Source: JBGCFO01 sp045106955 (GTDB lineage: Bacteria > Pseudomonadota > Alphaproteobacteria > Rickettsiales > Rickettsiaceae). From it: a stretch of 64,000 nucleotides of DNA. The notes beneath the pieces are model-generated. The model had not been told where the DNA came from. It saw only the letters and a program-made list of their open reading frames with translations, and searched no databases. Below, in pieces: positions 8,871 through 16,933 of this stretch. Position numbers and translations under genes: made by a program. Each line of letters starts with the position of its first letter. Within the stretch, counting starts at the first letter, position 1. The DNA is taken from NCBI GenBank assembly GCA_045106955.1, contig JBGCFO010000018.1:1-64000 (forward strand), in the 5' to 3' direction.

Positions 8871-9995
8871 ATGGTATTGAAAAAAATTCTCATGTTTAGT
8901 AACGACGCAAAGCATTTTTATGATCATTTGTTACCAATAGCAATAGCTGGAATAAATCAAGGATATGATATATCTCTTGTTACTAGTAATATAAAAAAAT
9001 ACAAAAACAGTATTACTCAACATGGCATTAATGTAATATGCGTAAATTTAAACAGAAATAGCATAAATCCGATTTTTGAATTGATATTTTTAATCAAAAT
9101 AATAAAAATTATTAAAGATGAAGCGCCTGATTTCATTCATAATTTTACAATTAAGCCAATTTTATACGGCTCAATCGCATCAATATTTTGCAAAAAAAAT
9201 ACTATAGTTATAAATAACTTCTTAGGCCTAGGATATATATTTACTAAATCGAGTTTGCTAAATAAAACCTTAAGATTTGCAATATCCAAAACTTTGTTTT
9301 TTATATCAAAATTCAGAAAGAAAAAAACAATAGTACAAAACAAAGATGATAAATTAACATTAATCAATCATGGATTAAGCCAAGAAAAAGATATTTATGT
9401 TTGCTGTAGCGTTGGTATAGATACATCTCAATATCATCCTTTACCAGAGCCAAAAGAGAGTCCGATTATCTTAGCTCTTGTAGGTCGTATGTTAATTAAA
9501 AAAGGCGTATATGAGTTTATAGACGCAGCTAGAATGTTAAAAAATAAAAATTTAGATGCGGAATTTTGGTTAGTAGGTACTCCAGATATGCATAATAAAT
9601 CATCTATACCACTCGATAACTTAAATGCTATTGCAGAAATGGGAATAATCAAATATTTAGGGTATCAGGATGTTAGGAATGTTTGGGGCAAAGCTCATAT
9701 TGCAGTACTTCCATCTTATAGAGAAGGTTTAAGTAGGAGCTTGCTAGAGGCTGGAGGATATGGTAGAGCAATTATTACTACAGATGCTCCAGGTGGCAGG
9801 GATTTAATTCAAGACAGCATCAATGGCTTACTAGTAAAGCCTAAGAATGCGAATGATCTAGCAAGAGCTATGGAAGTTTTAATCAAAGATAAAGCGCTGC
9901 GTTTAAAACTTGGCAATCAAATTCATAAAGATGTAATGTCACAATATGACTCTAATTCAATCGCTAAAAGAATATTACAATTTTATGAAGATTAA
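8871..9995 (+). CDS. glycosyltransferase, GT-B fold, family 4-like (PglA/CapM type)
   Basis: A 374-residue retaining glycosyltransferase. The N-terminal Rossmann domain starts ILMFSNDAKHFYDHL. The C-terminal nucleotide-sugar domain contains LALVGRMLIKKGVYEFIDA (about residues 200-218) and the E-x7-E type motif YREGLSRSLLEAGGYG, followed by TDAPGGRDLI. The pattern resembles PglA/CapM-like enzymes that add a GalNAc-type sugar to an undecaprenyl-linked acceptor; this is a resemblance, not proof. It is the first of three plus-strand genes in the cluster, divergent from the epimerase with a 114-bp gap that must hold both promoters. Confidence 0.85.
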   Translation: MVLKKILMFSNDAKHFYDHLLPIAIAGINQGYDISLVTSNIKKYKNSITQHGINVICVNLNRNSINPIFELIFLIKIIKIIKDEAPDFIHNFTIKPILYGSIASIFCKKNTIVINNFLGLGYIFTKSSLLNKTLRFAISKTLFFISKFRKKKTIVQNKDDKLTLINHGLSQEKDIYVCCSVGIDTSQYHPLPEPKESPIILALVGRMLIKKGVYEFIDAARMLKNKNLDAEFWLVGTPDMHNKSSIPLDNLNAIAEMGIIKYLGYQDVRNVWGKAHIAVLPSYREGLSRSLLEAGGYGRAIITTDAPGGRDLIQDSINGLLVKPKNANDLARAMEVLIKDKALRLKLGNQIHKDVMSQYDSNSIAKRILQFYED

Positions 9996-10044
9996 TTCAA
10001 TAATTTAAGTATTTTTTATAAATTCAATAATTTTAGGCAAGTCA

Positions 10045-11415
10045 ATGAGTAATACAAAACCGAATTATAACTGTTCATCTATATCATGCAAATTAACACT
10101 ATTATTATTTCCATTTTTGTTTTTACTGCAATTTATTGTATCTTATCCAGGTCCTATGACAGCTGATTCTATAGCTCAATATCGTACAAGTATTGATTTT
10201 AATTTTGGAAGTCACCATCCTCCGATAACGTCTATGGTATGGTTTGTATTAAATCAAATCTATTCTGGGCCGCAAGTGATGTTAGGATTACAATTAATTT
10301 TGCTATGGTGCGCAATTGCCTTTTTATATTACGCAGATAAAACAAATAAATATCGTTGGCTGTATTTTGTCTTACCCTTTATTCCAAGCGTATCAGGAGA
10401 AATTTGTATTATATGGAAGGATGTACAATCTAGTGTAAGTCTATTTTTTGTATTCGCTATATGTTTTTATTATTTCTATAGAGACAGATCAGCGCCAATA
10501 TTCCTTACAATATTAACATTGCTGATTTTTTTCTACGGCATTGGCGCTAAGTTTCAAGTTAAATTTATAGCTCCCATTGTGGTTTTTTTCTTGCTAAAGG
10601 CTTTGCTAAAAAAAGGTCAAACCTTTAACGTTATTGGCACTATCATTGTTTCTGTTATTTTGATAACTGGCGATGACATTATCATTAATAGATTCGCAAC
10701 AAATTCTTACTGGAATCAGCTCAGGCAATTTTTTGATATAGCCGCAATAACAAATGATCTTAATGAAGACAGTAAGATGCCTGTTTATATCAAGGAATAT
10801 CAAGGATATGAGTTCGTTGCATTAAAAAATAAATTCACTCATAAATGGGTTGATAATTTAGTTTTTAGAGAAGATAAAGTATATAATCATACATTAAATA
10901 CAAAGCATCTTGACCAACTCAATGATGCTTTTATTGAACTAGCAACGTCTCATCCATTGTTATATGCAAAACACAGGTTAATTAATCACTATATAATGCA
11001 AAAAACTGTACTAAATACAGGTTTTTTAAAAGACGTACCTAATTTGAAAAAACATGTGAAGAATGAGTTAGGCGTTGATATTCATGTATTAGAAAATAAT
11101 CCATTTCAAGATGCATTTATATGGTATCTTAGAATTTTTCCAAGATTTTTAAGTTCTAATTTAATCAGTCTCGCTATTCTTATTCTTTGTATTGCAATAG
11201 TTTTAAAATGTAAAAATTTGACATTGGAAGAGCGAAATATTTTGAATTTCCTAGTATTATCATGCATAAGCTTTAATGTCGTATTATTATTTACAACTAT
11301 GGCATCTGATCACAGATATTACTTCTTTGTAAGACTTTGGACCTTATTTATTATACCATTATTATTGAAAATCAGATCTAGGCACAAGCAATCCAGTATT
11401 AAACAACATGAATAA
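10045..11415 (+). CDS. polytopic membrane protein, possible GT-C glycosyltransferase
   Basis: A 456-residue protein with about ten hydrophobic helices. The first is at residues 15-33, and the last cluster at about 370-445 is followed by a basic tail. The first periplasmic loop carries PGPMTADSIAQY and SHHPPITSMVW, with an acidic residue next to Ser. This resembles the loop-1 acidic catalytic motif of GT-C enzymes and of the DUF6020-like membrane proteins. A soluble segment of roughly 150 residues lies between helices. It sits 49 bp after one glycosyltransferase and overlaps the next by 8 bp, so it is translationally coupled to glycan synthesis. A lipid-linked sugar transferase or flippase-like role is an inference; the sequence alone does not decide. 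Confidence 0.65.
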   Translation: MSNTKPNYNCSSISCKLTLLLFPFLFLLQFIVSYPGPMTADSIAQYRTSIDFNFGSHHPPITSMVWFVLNQIYSGPQVMLGLQLILLWCAIAFLYYADKTNKYRWLYFVLPFIPSVSGEICIIWKDVQSSVSLFFVFAICFYYFYRDRSAPIFLTILTLLIFFYGIGAKFQVKFIAPIVVFFLLKALLKKGQTFNVIGTIIVSVILITGDDIIINRFATNSYWNQLRQFFDIAAITNDLNEDSKMPVYIKEYQGYEFVALKNKFTHKWVDNLVFREDKVYNHTLNTKHLDQLNDAFIELATSHPLLYAKHRLINHYIMQKTVLNTGFLKDVPNLKKHVKNELGVDIHVLENNPFQDAFIWYLRIFPRFLSSNLISLAILILCIAIVLKCKNLTLEERNILNFLVLSCISFNVVLLFTTMASDHRYYFFVRLWTLFIIPLLLKIRSRHKQSSIKQHE

Positions 11416-12667
11416 TAAGGCAAAACAAACAATAGCTTTTATAGCTGATGTGAAATATTGGGCTTTTGATAACATAGCTCAATATCTTAAAACAATTTTA
11501 GAAGATGATTATATCGTATGTATTTTTTATACGGAAGAATATCCTAACGTGGAATCATTTTTAAATAAATTGCTTGAACGTGATGATATTGATTTTATAC
11601 ATTTTTTTTATAGAGCATATTTAAAGCAGATTATAGAATATTTTGCGAATAATAAAATGCCAAGAACTAAATTCTTATCTCTACCTATTACTACAAGCAT
11701 TCCTGAGCATTTATTTATAGAAACTGAAGCTCAAATCTCAAGCTATCAAGCTACTTTACAGTTTAGCGATTATTACTACACAATATCTCGAAATCTATAT
11801 AATATTTACAGTAAAATTAAAACATACCCTAAACCATACAAAGAGGTAATTTTTGACAATATACTTAGAATTTCAAATCTTCCTAACTTCAAAAATAACG
11901 ATAAACTTGTTATTGCCTGGATAGGTAATAGCTCATGGGGAAAATTTCAGGTTCAATCCAATCATGATTCAAAAGGATTTCATACAATAATTAAGCCAAC
12001 CTTGTTAAAACTTGAAAGAGAAATAAATATCACAAGCTACATAGTTGATAAAAAAAAGAAACAAAGAACAAAAGAAGAGGTGTTTGAAATATTACACAAA
12101 ACAGATATTTTGCTTATTGCAGCTAACACAGACGGCACGCCTTTGCCATTAATTGAAGCAATGTCAATGGGCTGCGCAGTAATCACTACATACAATGGAA
12201 TTGCTCCAGAAATATTACCTGATATGCAACAAGAATTCATCATACAGCCCAATTTAGAGAGCTTTTCAAATGCAATTAAAAAGTTAAATTTAGATAGAGC
12301 TCTATTGACGCAACTTAAACATGCAAATTATAAAGCATTTAATGCAATTTTTCTCAATCATGAATTATTTAAAAAAAAATGGATCACTCTCATTAATGCC
12401 ACAATGAAAAAAGCTCAGGGTAAAAATAGAATTATTGAAAAAGAAAATATTATCAACAACATAAAATTAAGGTCAATAGATAAGGTAATATTTATGATTA
12501 ATCATAGCCCTAAACTTAAATCTATTGTTAAATATCTACTCAATTTTAAGATTATACAAATGCTGTTATATTCACTGATACTACCTCTGTTGCAAAGAGC
12601 GCGATTGAATTGTAATTCAAGTAACAACATCGATAAAAGCAATTCTCGAAATGAAAGTAAAAATTAA
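11408..12667 (+). CDS. glycosyltransferase, GT-B fold (family 1/4-like)
   Basis: A 419-residue protein whose C-terminal half holds the recognisable domain: KLVIAWIGNSSWGK (about residues 165-180), then ILLIAANTDGTPLPLIEAMSMG with the glutamate of the donor-binding motif, and ITTYNGIAPEILP. The N-terminal acceptor domain is divergent (FIHFFYRAYLKQII). The last 60 or so residues are basic and partly hydrophobic and could touch the membrane. It overlaps the upstream membrane-protein gene by 8 bp, and together with it and the preceding glycosyltransferase forms a plus-strand operon that probably builds a surface oligosaccharide. Confidence 0.8.
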   Translation: MNNKAKQTIAFIADVKYWAFDNIAQYLKTILEDDYIVCIFYTEEYPNVESFLNKLLERDDIDFIHFFYRAYLKQIIEYFANNKMPRTKFLSLPITTSIPEHLFIETEAQISSYQATLQFSDYYYTISRNLYNIYSKIKTYPKPYKEVIFDNILRISNLPNFKNNDKLVIAWIGNSSWGKFQVQSNHDSKGFHTIIKPTLLKLEREINITSYIVDKKKKQRTKEEVFEILHKTDILLIAANTDGTPLPLIEAMSMGCAVITTYNGIAPEILPDMQQEFIIQPNLESFSNAIKKLNLDRALLTQLKHANYKAFNAIFLNHELFKKKWITLINATMKKAQGKNRIIEKENIINNIKLRSIDKVIFMINHSPKLKSIVKYLLNFKIIQMLLYSLILPLLQRARLNCNSSNNIDKSNSRNESKN

Positions 12668-12786
12668 ATTGAAAAATATCGAAACTATTATGATATTTAT
12701 ATTGCAAATGATATGTGTTATGTATATAACTTAGGGTAGATGTATTATACGCCTGATATATCACAAGTTTCGTGTTAGGATAAAAA

Positions 12787-12802
12787 TTAACAAATTTGTT
12801 AA
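12787..12802. promoter_or_regulatory. 16-bp perfect palindrome upstream of ctrA
   Basis: TTAACAAATTTGTTAA is its own reverse complement and lies 88 bp before the ctrA start codon. CtrA binds TTAA-N7-TTAA in Caulobacter. Here the spacing is eight, so this is not a consensus CtrA box, though it has two TTAA half-sites. In DNA this AT-rich, one or two palindromes of this length are expected by chance per window. Only its position makes it worth listing. Confidence 0.3.
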
Positions 12803-12890
12803 ATCGTGAATAAAAATGCTTGATTTTATCTTAAATAAATTGTAGTTTTAGCTTAAAATAATTGATTTAAAAAATAATATCGAGCATCAT

Positions 12891-13718
12891 ATGAGAGTAT
12901 TATTAATAGAAGACGAAGAGTCAACTGCTAAGTCCATAGAAATCACACTTGCATCAGAGGGTATAATTTGCGATAAAGCTCAGCGAGGAACTGAAGGCAT
13001 AGAAATTAGTCAGGTATATGACTATGATATAATCATATTAGACCTTATGTTACCTGATATTGAAGGGTACGATGTACTGCTGAGACTAAGAGCCGCTAAG
13101 GTGCGCATCCCTATATTAATTCTTTCTGGGTTATCGTCTGTAGATAAAAAGATTAAGGGTTTAGGTTTTGGCGCTGATGATTATATGACTAAACCTTTCA
13201 ATAACAGAGAGCTAATAGCTAGAATACAGGCAATTGTACGTCGCTCTAAAGGATATTCAGAATCTATTATTAGATTTAGTAAAGTAATGATTAATCTTGA
13301 TACAAGAAGGGTTGAGGTAGATGGTAAAGAAGTGCATCTAACAAACAAGGAATATGAAACTTTAGAACTGCTTGCAGTCCGTAAAGGAACAGTTCTTACT
13401 AAAGAAATGTTTGTACATCATTTATATCCAGGTGCGGAGCCAACGGATTCAAAAATTGTTGATGTATTTGTTTGTAAGGTACGTAAAAAATTAGCAGATG
13501 CAGGTAGCAATGATGATTGCATTGAAACCGTTTGGGGCCGAGGTTATACAATGAAGGAATATGAAAGCACCGCGCCTTATGAGAATCAACTTCAACAGCA
13601 AATAATCACTCAACAACAATCTATATCCGAGGATAGTAAAATATTGGAATATAATGAAGAAGAAGCTTTAGAATATATCAATCAAACAGAAAAAGAGAAG
13701 GTGCTAGAGGAAATATAA
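12891..13718 (+). CDS. ctrA: cell-cycle response regulator CtrA
   Basis: A 275-residue OmpR-type response regulator. The receiver has the acidic pair EDEE near residue 8, phospho-acceptor Asp51 in IIILDLMLPD, and YMTKPF with the invariant Lys. The winged-helix domain (about residues 125-230) contains LTNKEYETLELLA, IVDVFVCKVRKKL and ETVWGRGYT. The high conservation of both domains makes CtrA certain by pattern. CtrA normally controls cell-cycle, flagellar and developmental genes in alphaproteobacteria. Caulobacter CtrA is 231 residues. Here an acidic, Gln/Glu-rich tail of about 45 residues is added, ending KEKVLEEI, with no C-terminal Ala-Ala degron visible. The gene is monocistronic, with a 224-bp upstream region. 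Confidence 0.95.
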   Translation: MRVLLIEDEESTAKSIEITLASEGIICDKAQRGTEGIEISQVYDYDIIILDLMLPDIEGYDVLLRLRAAKVRIPILILSGLSSVDKKIKGLGFGADDYMTKPFNNRELIARIQAIVRRSKGYSESIIRFSKVMINLDTRRVEVDGKEVHLTNKEYETLELLAVRKGTVLTKEMFVHHLYPGAEPTDSKIVDVFVCKVRKKLADAGSNDDCIETVWGRGYTMKEYESTAPYENQLQQQIITQQQSISEDSKILEYNEEEALEYINQTEKEKVLEEI

Positions 13719-13724
13719 TTCTTC

Positions 13725-13756
13725 TCTAACGCCTCTGTCTTCTAACGCCTCTCTCG
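13725..13756 (+). repeat. two 16-bp tandem copies downstream of ctrA
   Basis: TCTAACGCCTCTGTCT (13725-13740) is followed directly by TCTAACGCCTCTCTCG (13741-13756); thirteen of sixteen bases match, counting differences only at the last four positions. A partial third copy (GTTAGCCTCT) lies at 13761-13770. It starts 7 bp after the ctrA stop. The repeat is pyrimidine-rich and unlike its AT-rich surroundings. No coding function or obvious terminator hairpin is visible. Confidence 0.5.
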
Positions 13757-13855
13757 TTTAGTTAGCCTCTCATCTGGTTGCATTTAATGAATATTGCTAT
13801 TTTCCTTTACAACATTTTCAATTAATCTGAGCATGAGCTAAAAAGTTCAACAATA

Positions 13856-15430
13856 TCATGATTCATGGTGGTTTGTATTAAAATTAGCAAATCTCCGTAT
13901 ACAGAACATTGATATAAAATACACAATTGATACGAATATGATCGCTATTAATATAGTCGAAATACCATATTTAGAATATATTGTAGAAAAAGGCAATTTA
14001 GATGGCAATTTACTATCTATTTTTCCAACATAGTTTAATCCTAATGATGCAATAATAGATCCATTCGAATCGATAACAGCAGAGATGCCATTATTAGCTA
14101 CTCTCAAAATTGGAATTCCGTTTTCTACTGCACGCATGCGAGCTATATGTAAATGCTGATAAGGACCAGATGAATTTCCGAACCAAGCATCATTGGTAAC
14201 ATTAATAATTACATCAGCGTTATTTAAGGCTAGCTGCACCTCATCAGAAAAAATAGATTCATAGCAAATTAAAGGTAAAATTGCAATTGAATCTAGATAT
14301 ACAATTTGTTTAATACCAGGAGAATAGTCGATGATTCCCTTAGTAATTTTTTGCAATGGCAGGATATCGCTAAAAGGTATATATTCTCCAAAGGGAACAA
14401 GATGAGATTTTGCATACGTAAACAATATTTGATCATAATGGCTAATAGCTTGCATAATATTATACAACTTAAAACTATCTTCGTTCTGCTCATATCCAAT
14501 CGAGCCAGTTATTAAATTCGCATTTTTGTAGCTCAATAAACCCTGAATTTTTTCTTTAATTATGGGTAAATTATAAGGCACATTTAAAGCCGCTTCTGAC
14601 CATATTACAGTATCTATATCACCATCGAGTTTGGATATCGCAATATGTTTATCTAAATTTCCTAGCAACTCTTTCTCAGACCATTTATCATGCTGTTGAA
14701 TTGAAGGTTGAACAAGGCGGAATTTAAACTCTAAAAACTCATTTGGATATTTGTATAATTTTACCATACCAAATACGACAATAATTATCATAATCAAACA
14801 AGATGATCCGATTAGGCCATAGCATTTGCTATCATCATTCATTTGACAAATTGTTTTATTCTCAATTACCAAATATAAACTACTAGAGATATAAATTACA
14901 ATAAAACTAAGTCCATATATTCCCCACAAAGAAGATGTTTGGATTAAAATATCAGAAAAAGTAAAAGCATATCCTAATAAATTCCATGGAAAACCAGTAA
15001 ACATCCAAGATCTTAAAAATTCACATAATACCCATGAAATACAAAATACTAGATGATAATATTTTTTATCTGCAACAATCCAACTAAATATCGAACAAGG
15101 AATAATAAAGCAACTCAATAATACTGGTAAACCAATTATCGTAATTGGCATCATCCACCAAAAATCATCGATATATACACTAATCGCAATTGAAATCCAA
15201 TATAAACTAGCAAAAAAATATCCATATTTAAACCAAAATCCACATTTTATAGCTTGCCGTAAATTTTTTGCATTTTTTAATAATGCGCAAAATACAGATA
15301 ATGCAATTAACCCTGGCGCAAAAAACAATGGAGCAAAGGAGCTAGCGCATAAACAACCTAAAATAAATGGCAATAACAATGCTAAATCCTTGTATCCAAA
15401 TCGATATAAAACATTGTACAAATATTGCAT
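13856..15430 (-). CDS. lnt: apolipoprotein N-acyltransferase
   Basis: A 524-residue inner-membrane enzyme that adds the third acyl chain to the N-terminal Cys of lipoproteins. About seven hydrophobic helices occupy residues 17-222 and one C-terminal helix lies near 490-515. They surround a periplasmic carbon-nitrogen hydrolase domain (about residues 235-475). The catalytic triad is visible: Glu279 in WSEAALN, Lys341 in KSHLVPFGEY and Cys389 in LICYES. Length matches the family. The start overlaps the stop of the upstream transporter gene (TAATG), so translation is probably coupled. The efflux lipoprotein near 49.4 kb is one likely client. Confidence 0.93.
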   Translation of the reverse strand: MQYLYNVLYRFGYKDLALLLPFILGCLCASSFAPLFFAPGLIALSVFCALLKNAKNLRQAIKCGFWFKYGYFFASLYWISIAISVYIDDFWWMMPITIIGLPVLLSCFIIPCSIFSWIVADKKYYHLVFCISWVLCEFLRSWMFTGFPWNLLGYAFTFSDILIQTSSLWGIYGLSFIVIYISSSLYLVIENKTICQMNDDSKCYGLIGSSCLIMIIIVVFGMVKLYKYPNEFLEFKFRLVQPSIQQHDKWSEKELLGNLDKHIAISKLDGDIDTVIWSEAALNVPYNLPIIKEKIQGLLSYKNANLITGSIGYEQNEDSFKLYNIMQAISHYDQILFTYAKSHLVPFGEYIPFSDILPLQKITKGIIDYSPGIKQIVYLDSIAILPLICYESIFSDEVQLALNNADVIINVTNDAWFGNSSGPYQHLHIARMRAVENGIPILRVANNGISAVIDSNGSIIASLGLNYVGKIDSKLPSKLPFSTIYSKYGISTILIAIIFVSIVYFISMFCIRRFANFNTNHHES

Positions 15431-16680
15431 TATTTATAACTTTGCTTATTAAGTAAATGAATCATGCAATAAGATACAATAGAAAAAAACACAATATATA
15501 ATATTGGAAATATAGTAAAATCAAACACCTGCATTACCTTAGAGCAAACAAAATTGGCAGAGCCGGAGATTAGCACAGAACCAATTGCATGACCAATGCT
15601 AATACTGCGATATCGAATATCTATTGCACAAGATTTTACCACCACAGCATGAGCTAATGCATTAAATGGCGCTAAGAATACTGACAAAACTAAGCATGAT
15701 CCTATAATTAAATTTATCATATTATGTTTTGCGCCAATTATAAATAATATACTACTTATTAATACTAAAAATAAACTAACTTTTACGACAAATAACACTC
15801 CAAATTTATCTGCGATATAGCCAGCTATAGGCATTGAAACACCAAAACATACAACTATTAAAATAGAAAAGCTGTTGATAATAAATGACATGTTATAGGA
15901 GACTATAGGTAAATAATACTTCATAAATATTATCCCTATATTATAAGTAGCTCCAAAACCCCCTGCTAGCAAAATAATTTGCAACAATTGCCATCGATGT
16001 TTTGAAACCAAAGAAGGCAATGAAATATGGGAATCTTTTATATTTTTACGCTCAATATGCTCTTTAAACACAGGTGTTTCATCTAGCATCCTCCTGTAAT
16101 AAAGCACAACGAAAGATAATGGCACGCTCAATAAAAATGGAATGCGCCAACTCCATTCTGGAAAGAAATGCGCCGAAAAAAAATTGCTTGCCGCAATTCC
16201 TAAAATTAAACCAATTACTCCAGAGCAACGGGTTATGGATGATGCTGTGTAATTATATTTAGCACCTAAATGCTCTATTACATAAATCGCTGCTCCATCA
16301 TATTCTCCAGCGACAAAAATACTTTGTAATAATCTACATAAAACTAAAATTATCGTGCTTAATACTCCTATTTGTGAATATTCCGGAGTAATTCCAATTA
16401 TAACAGTTGGAATCAAAATACCTATGATTGTTATATTTAATGATACTTTGCGACCATATTTATCTCCAATAACTCCAAATATTATAGATCCAATCGGCTT
16501 AGCAAAATAAGCAAATGAATATATAGCAAATACCTTGATTAGATTTTCAAATTCATTATTTTGAGCAAAGAATTTCTGAGCGATTATATTGGCAGAAAAA
16601 GCATACAGACTATAGTCATAATATTCGCTTATAGTGCCAATAAAAACACCTATAGTCTTATCGAATTTTTGCTTATTCAT
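15430..16680 (-). CDS. MFS metabolite:H+ symporter (ProP-like)
   Basis: A 416-residue transporter with twelve hydrophobic helices. The N-terminus IGVFIGTISEYYDYSLYAF and the loop 2-3 motif GVIGDKYGRKVSL mark the metabolite:H+ symporter group of the major facilitator superfamily, which includes ProP (proline/betaine), KgtP and ShiA. Many ProP-like paralogues occur in Rickettsiales, where they are presumed to import host metabolites. The helix-5 region FVAGEYDGAAIYVIEH replaces the usual GGE motif by AGE. It is the first gene of a two-gene unit with lnt. Substrate cannot be read from the sequence. Confidence 0.85.
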   Translation of the reverse strand: MNKQKFDKTIGVFIGTISEYYDYSLYAFSANIIAQKFFAQNNEFENLIKVFAIYSFAYFAKPIGSIIFGVIGDKYGRKVSLNITIIGILIPTVIIGITPEYSQIGVLSTIILVLCRLLQSIFVAGEYDGAAIYVIEHLGAKYNYTASSITRCSGVIGLILGIAASNFFSAHFFPEWSWRIPFLLSVPLSFVVLYYRRMLDETPVFKEHIERKNIKDSHISLPSLVSKHRWQLLQIILLAGGFGATYNIGIIFMKYYLPIVSYNMSFIINSFSILIVVCFGVSMPIAGYIADKFGVLFVVKVSLFLVLISSILFIIGAKHNMINLIIGSCLVLSVFLAPFNALAHAVVVKSCAIDIRYRSISIGHAIGSVLISGSANFVCSKVMQVFDFTIFPILYIVFFSIVSYCMIHLLNKQSYK

Positions 16681-16865
16681 AATTTATGGTGAATTAAAAT
16701 ATATAGCGATATTCCTTTATTACTTGAATTTACTCTGAATGTAAAGAGGAAGTAAATAATAAGGTATTTTGTAAATTTGTTAATTTTAAAAATTATTTGA
16801 TGTTTGAAATATAGATGACAAGGTAATTCATTTTATTACAATACCTTGTACCGAGAGTGAATTAT

Positions 16866-16901
16866 AAAAAACCCCAGTCAAAGATAAACACTCTGACTGG
16901 G
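16866..16901 (-). terminator. rho-independent terminator of the autotransporter gene
   Basis: On the minus strand CCCAGTCA (16894-16901) pairs with TGACTGGG (16873-16880) to make an 8-bp stem, followed by an extra G and then six T (complement of 16866-16871). The hairpin lies 33 bp after the autotransporter stop codon and is the strongest terminator in the window. It separates that gene from the ProP-like transporter operon. Confidence 0.85.
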
Positions 16902-16933
16902 AATCGTAAAGTTAAAAACTTAAAGTTAATATA

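Noticed and set aside
12667..12890. Consensus CtrA boxes (TTAA-N7-TTAA) in the ctrA promoter
   Set aside because: Several TTAA words occur, but with spacings 8 or 10, and TTAA is common in AT-rich DNA.
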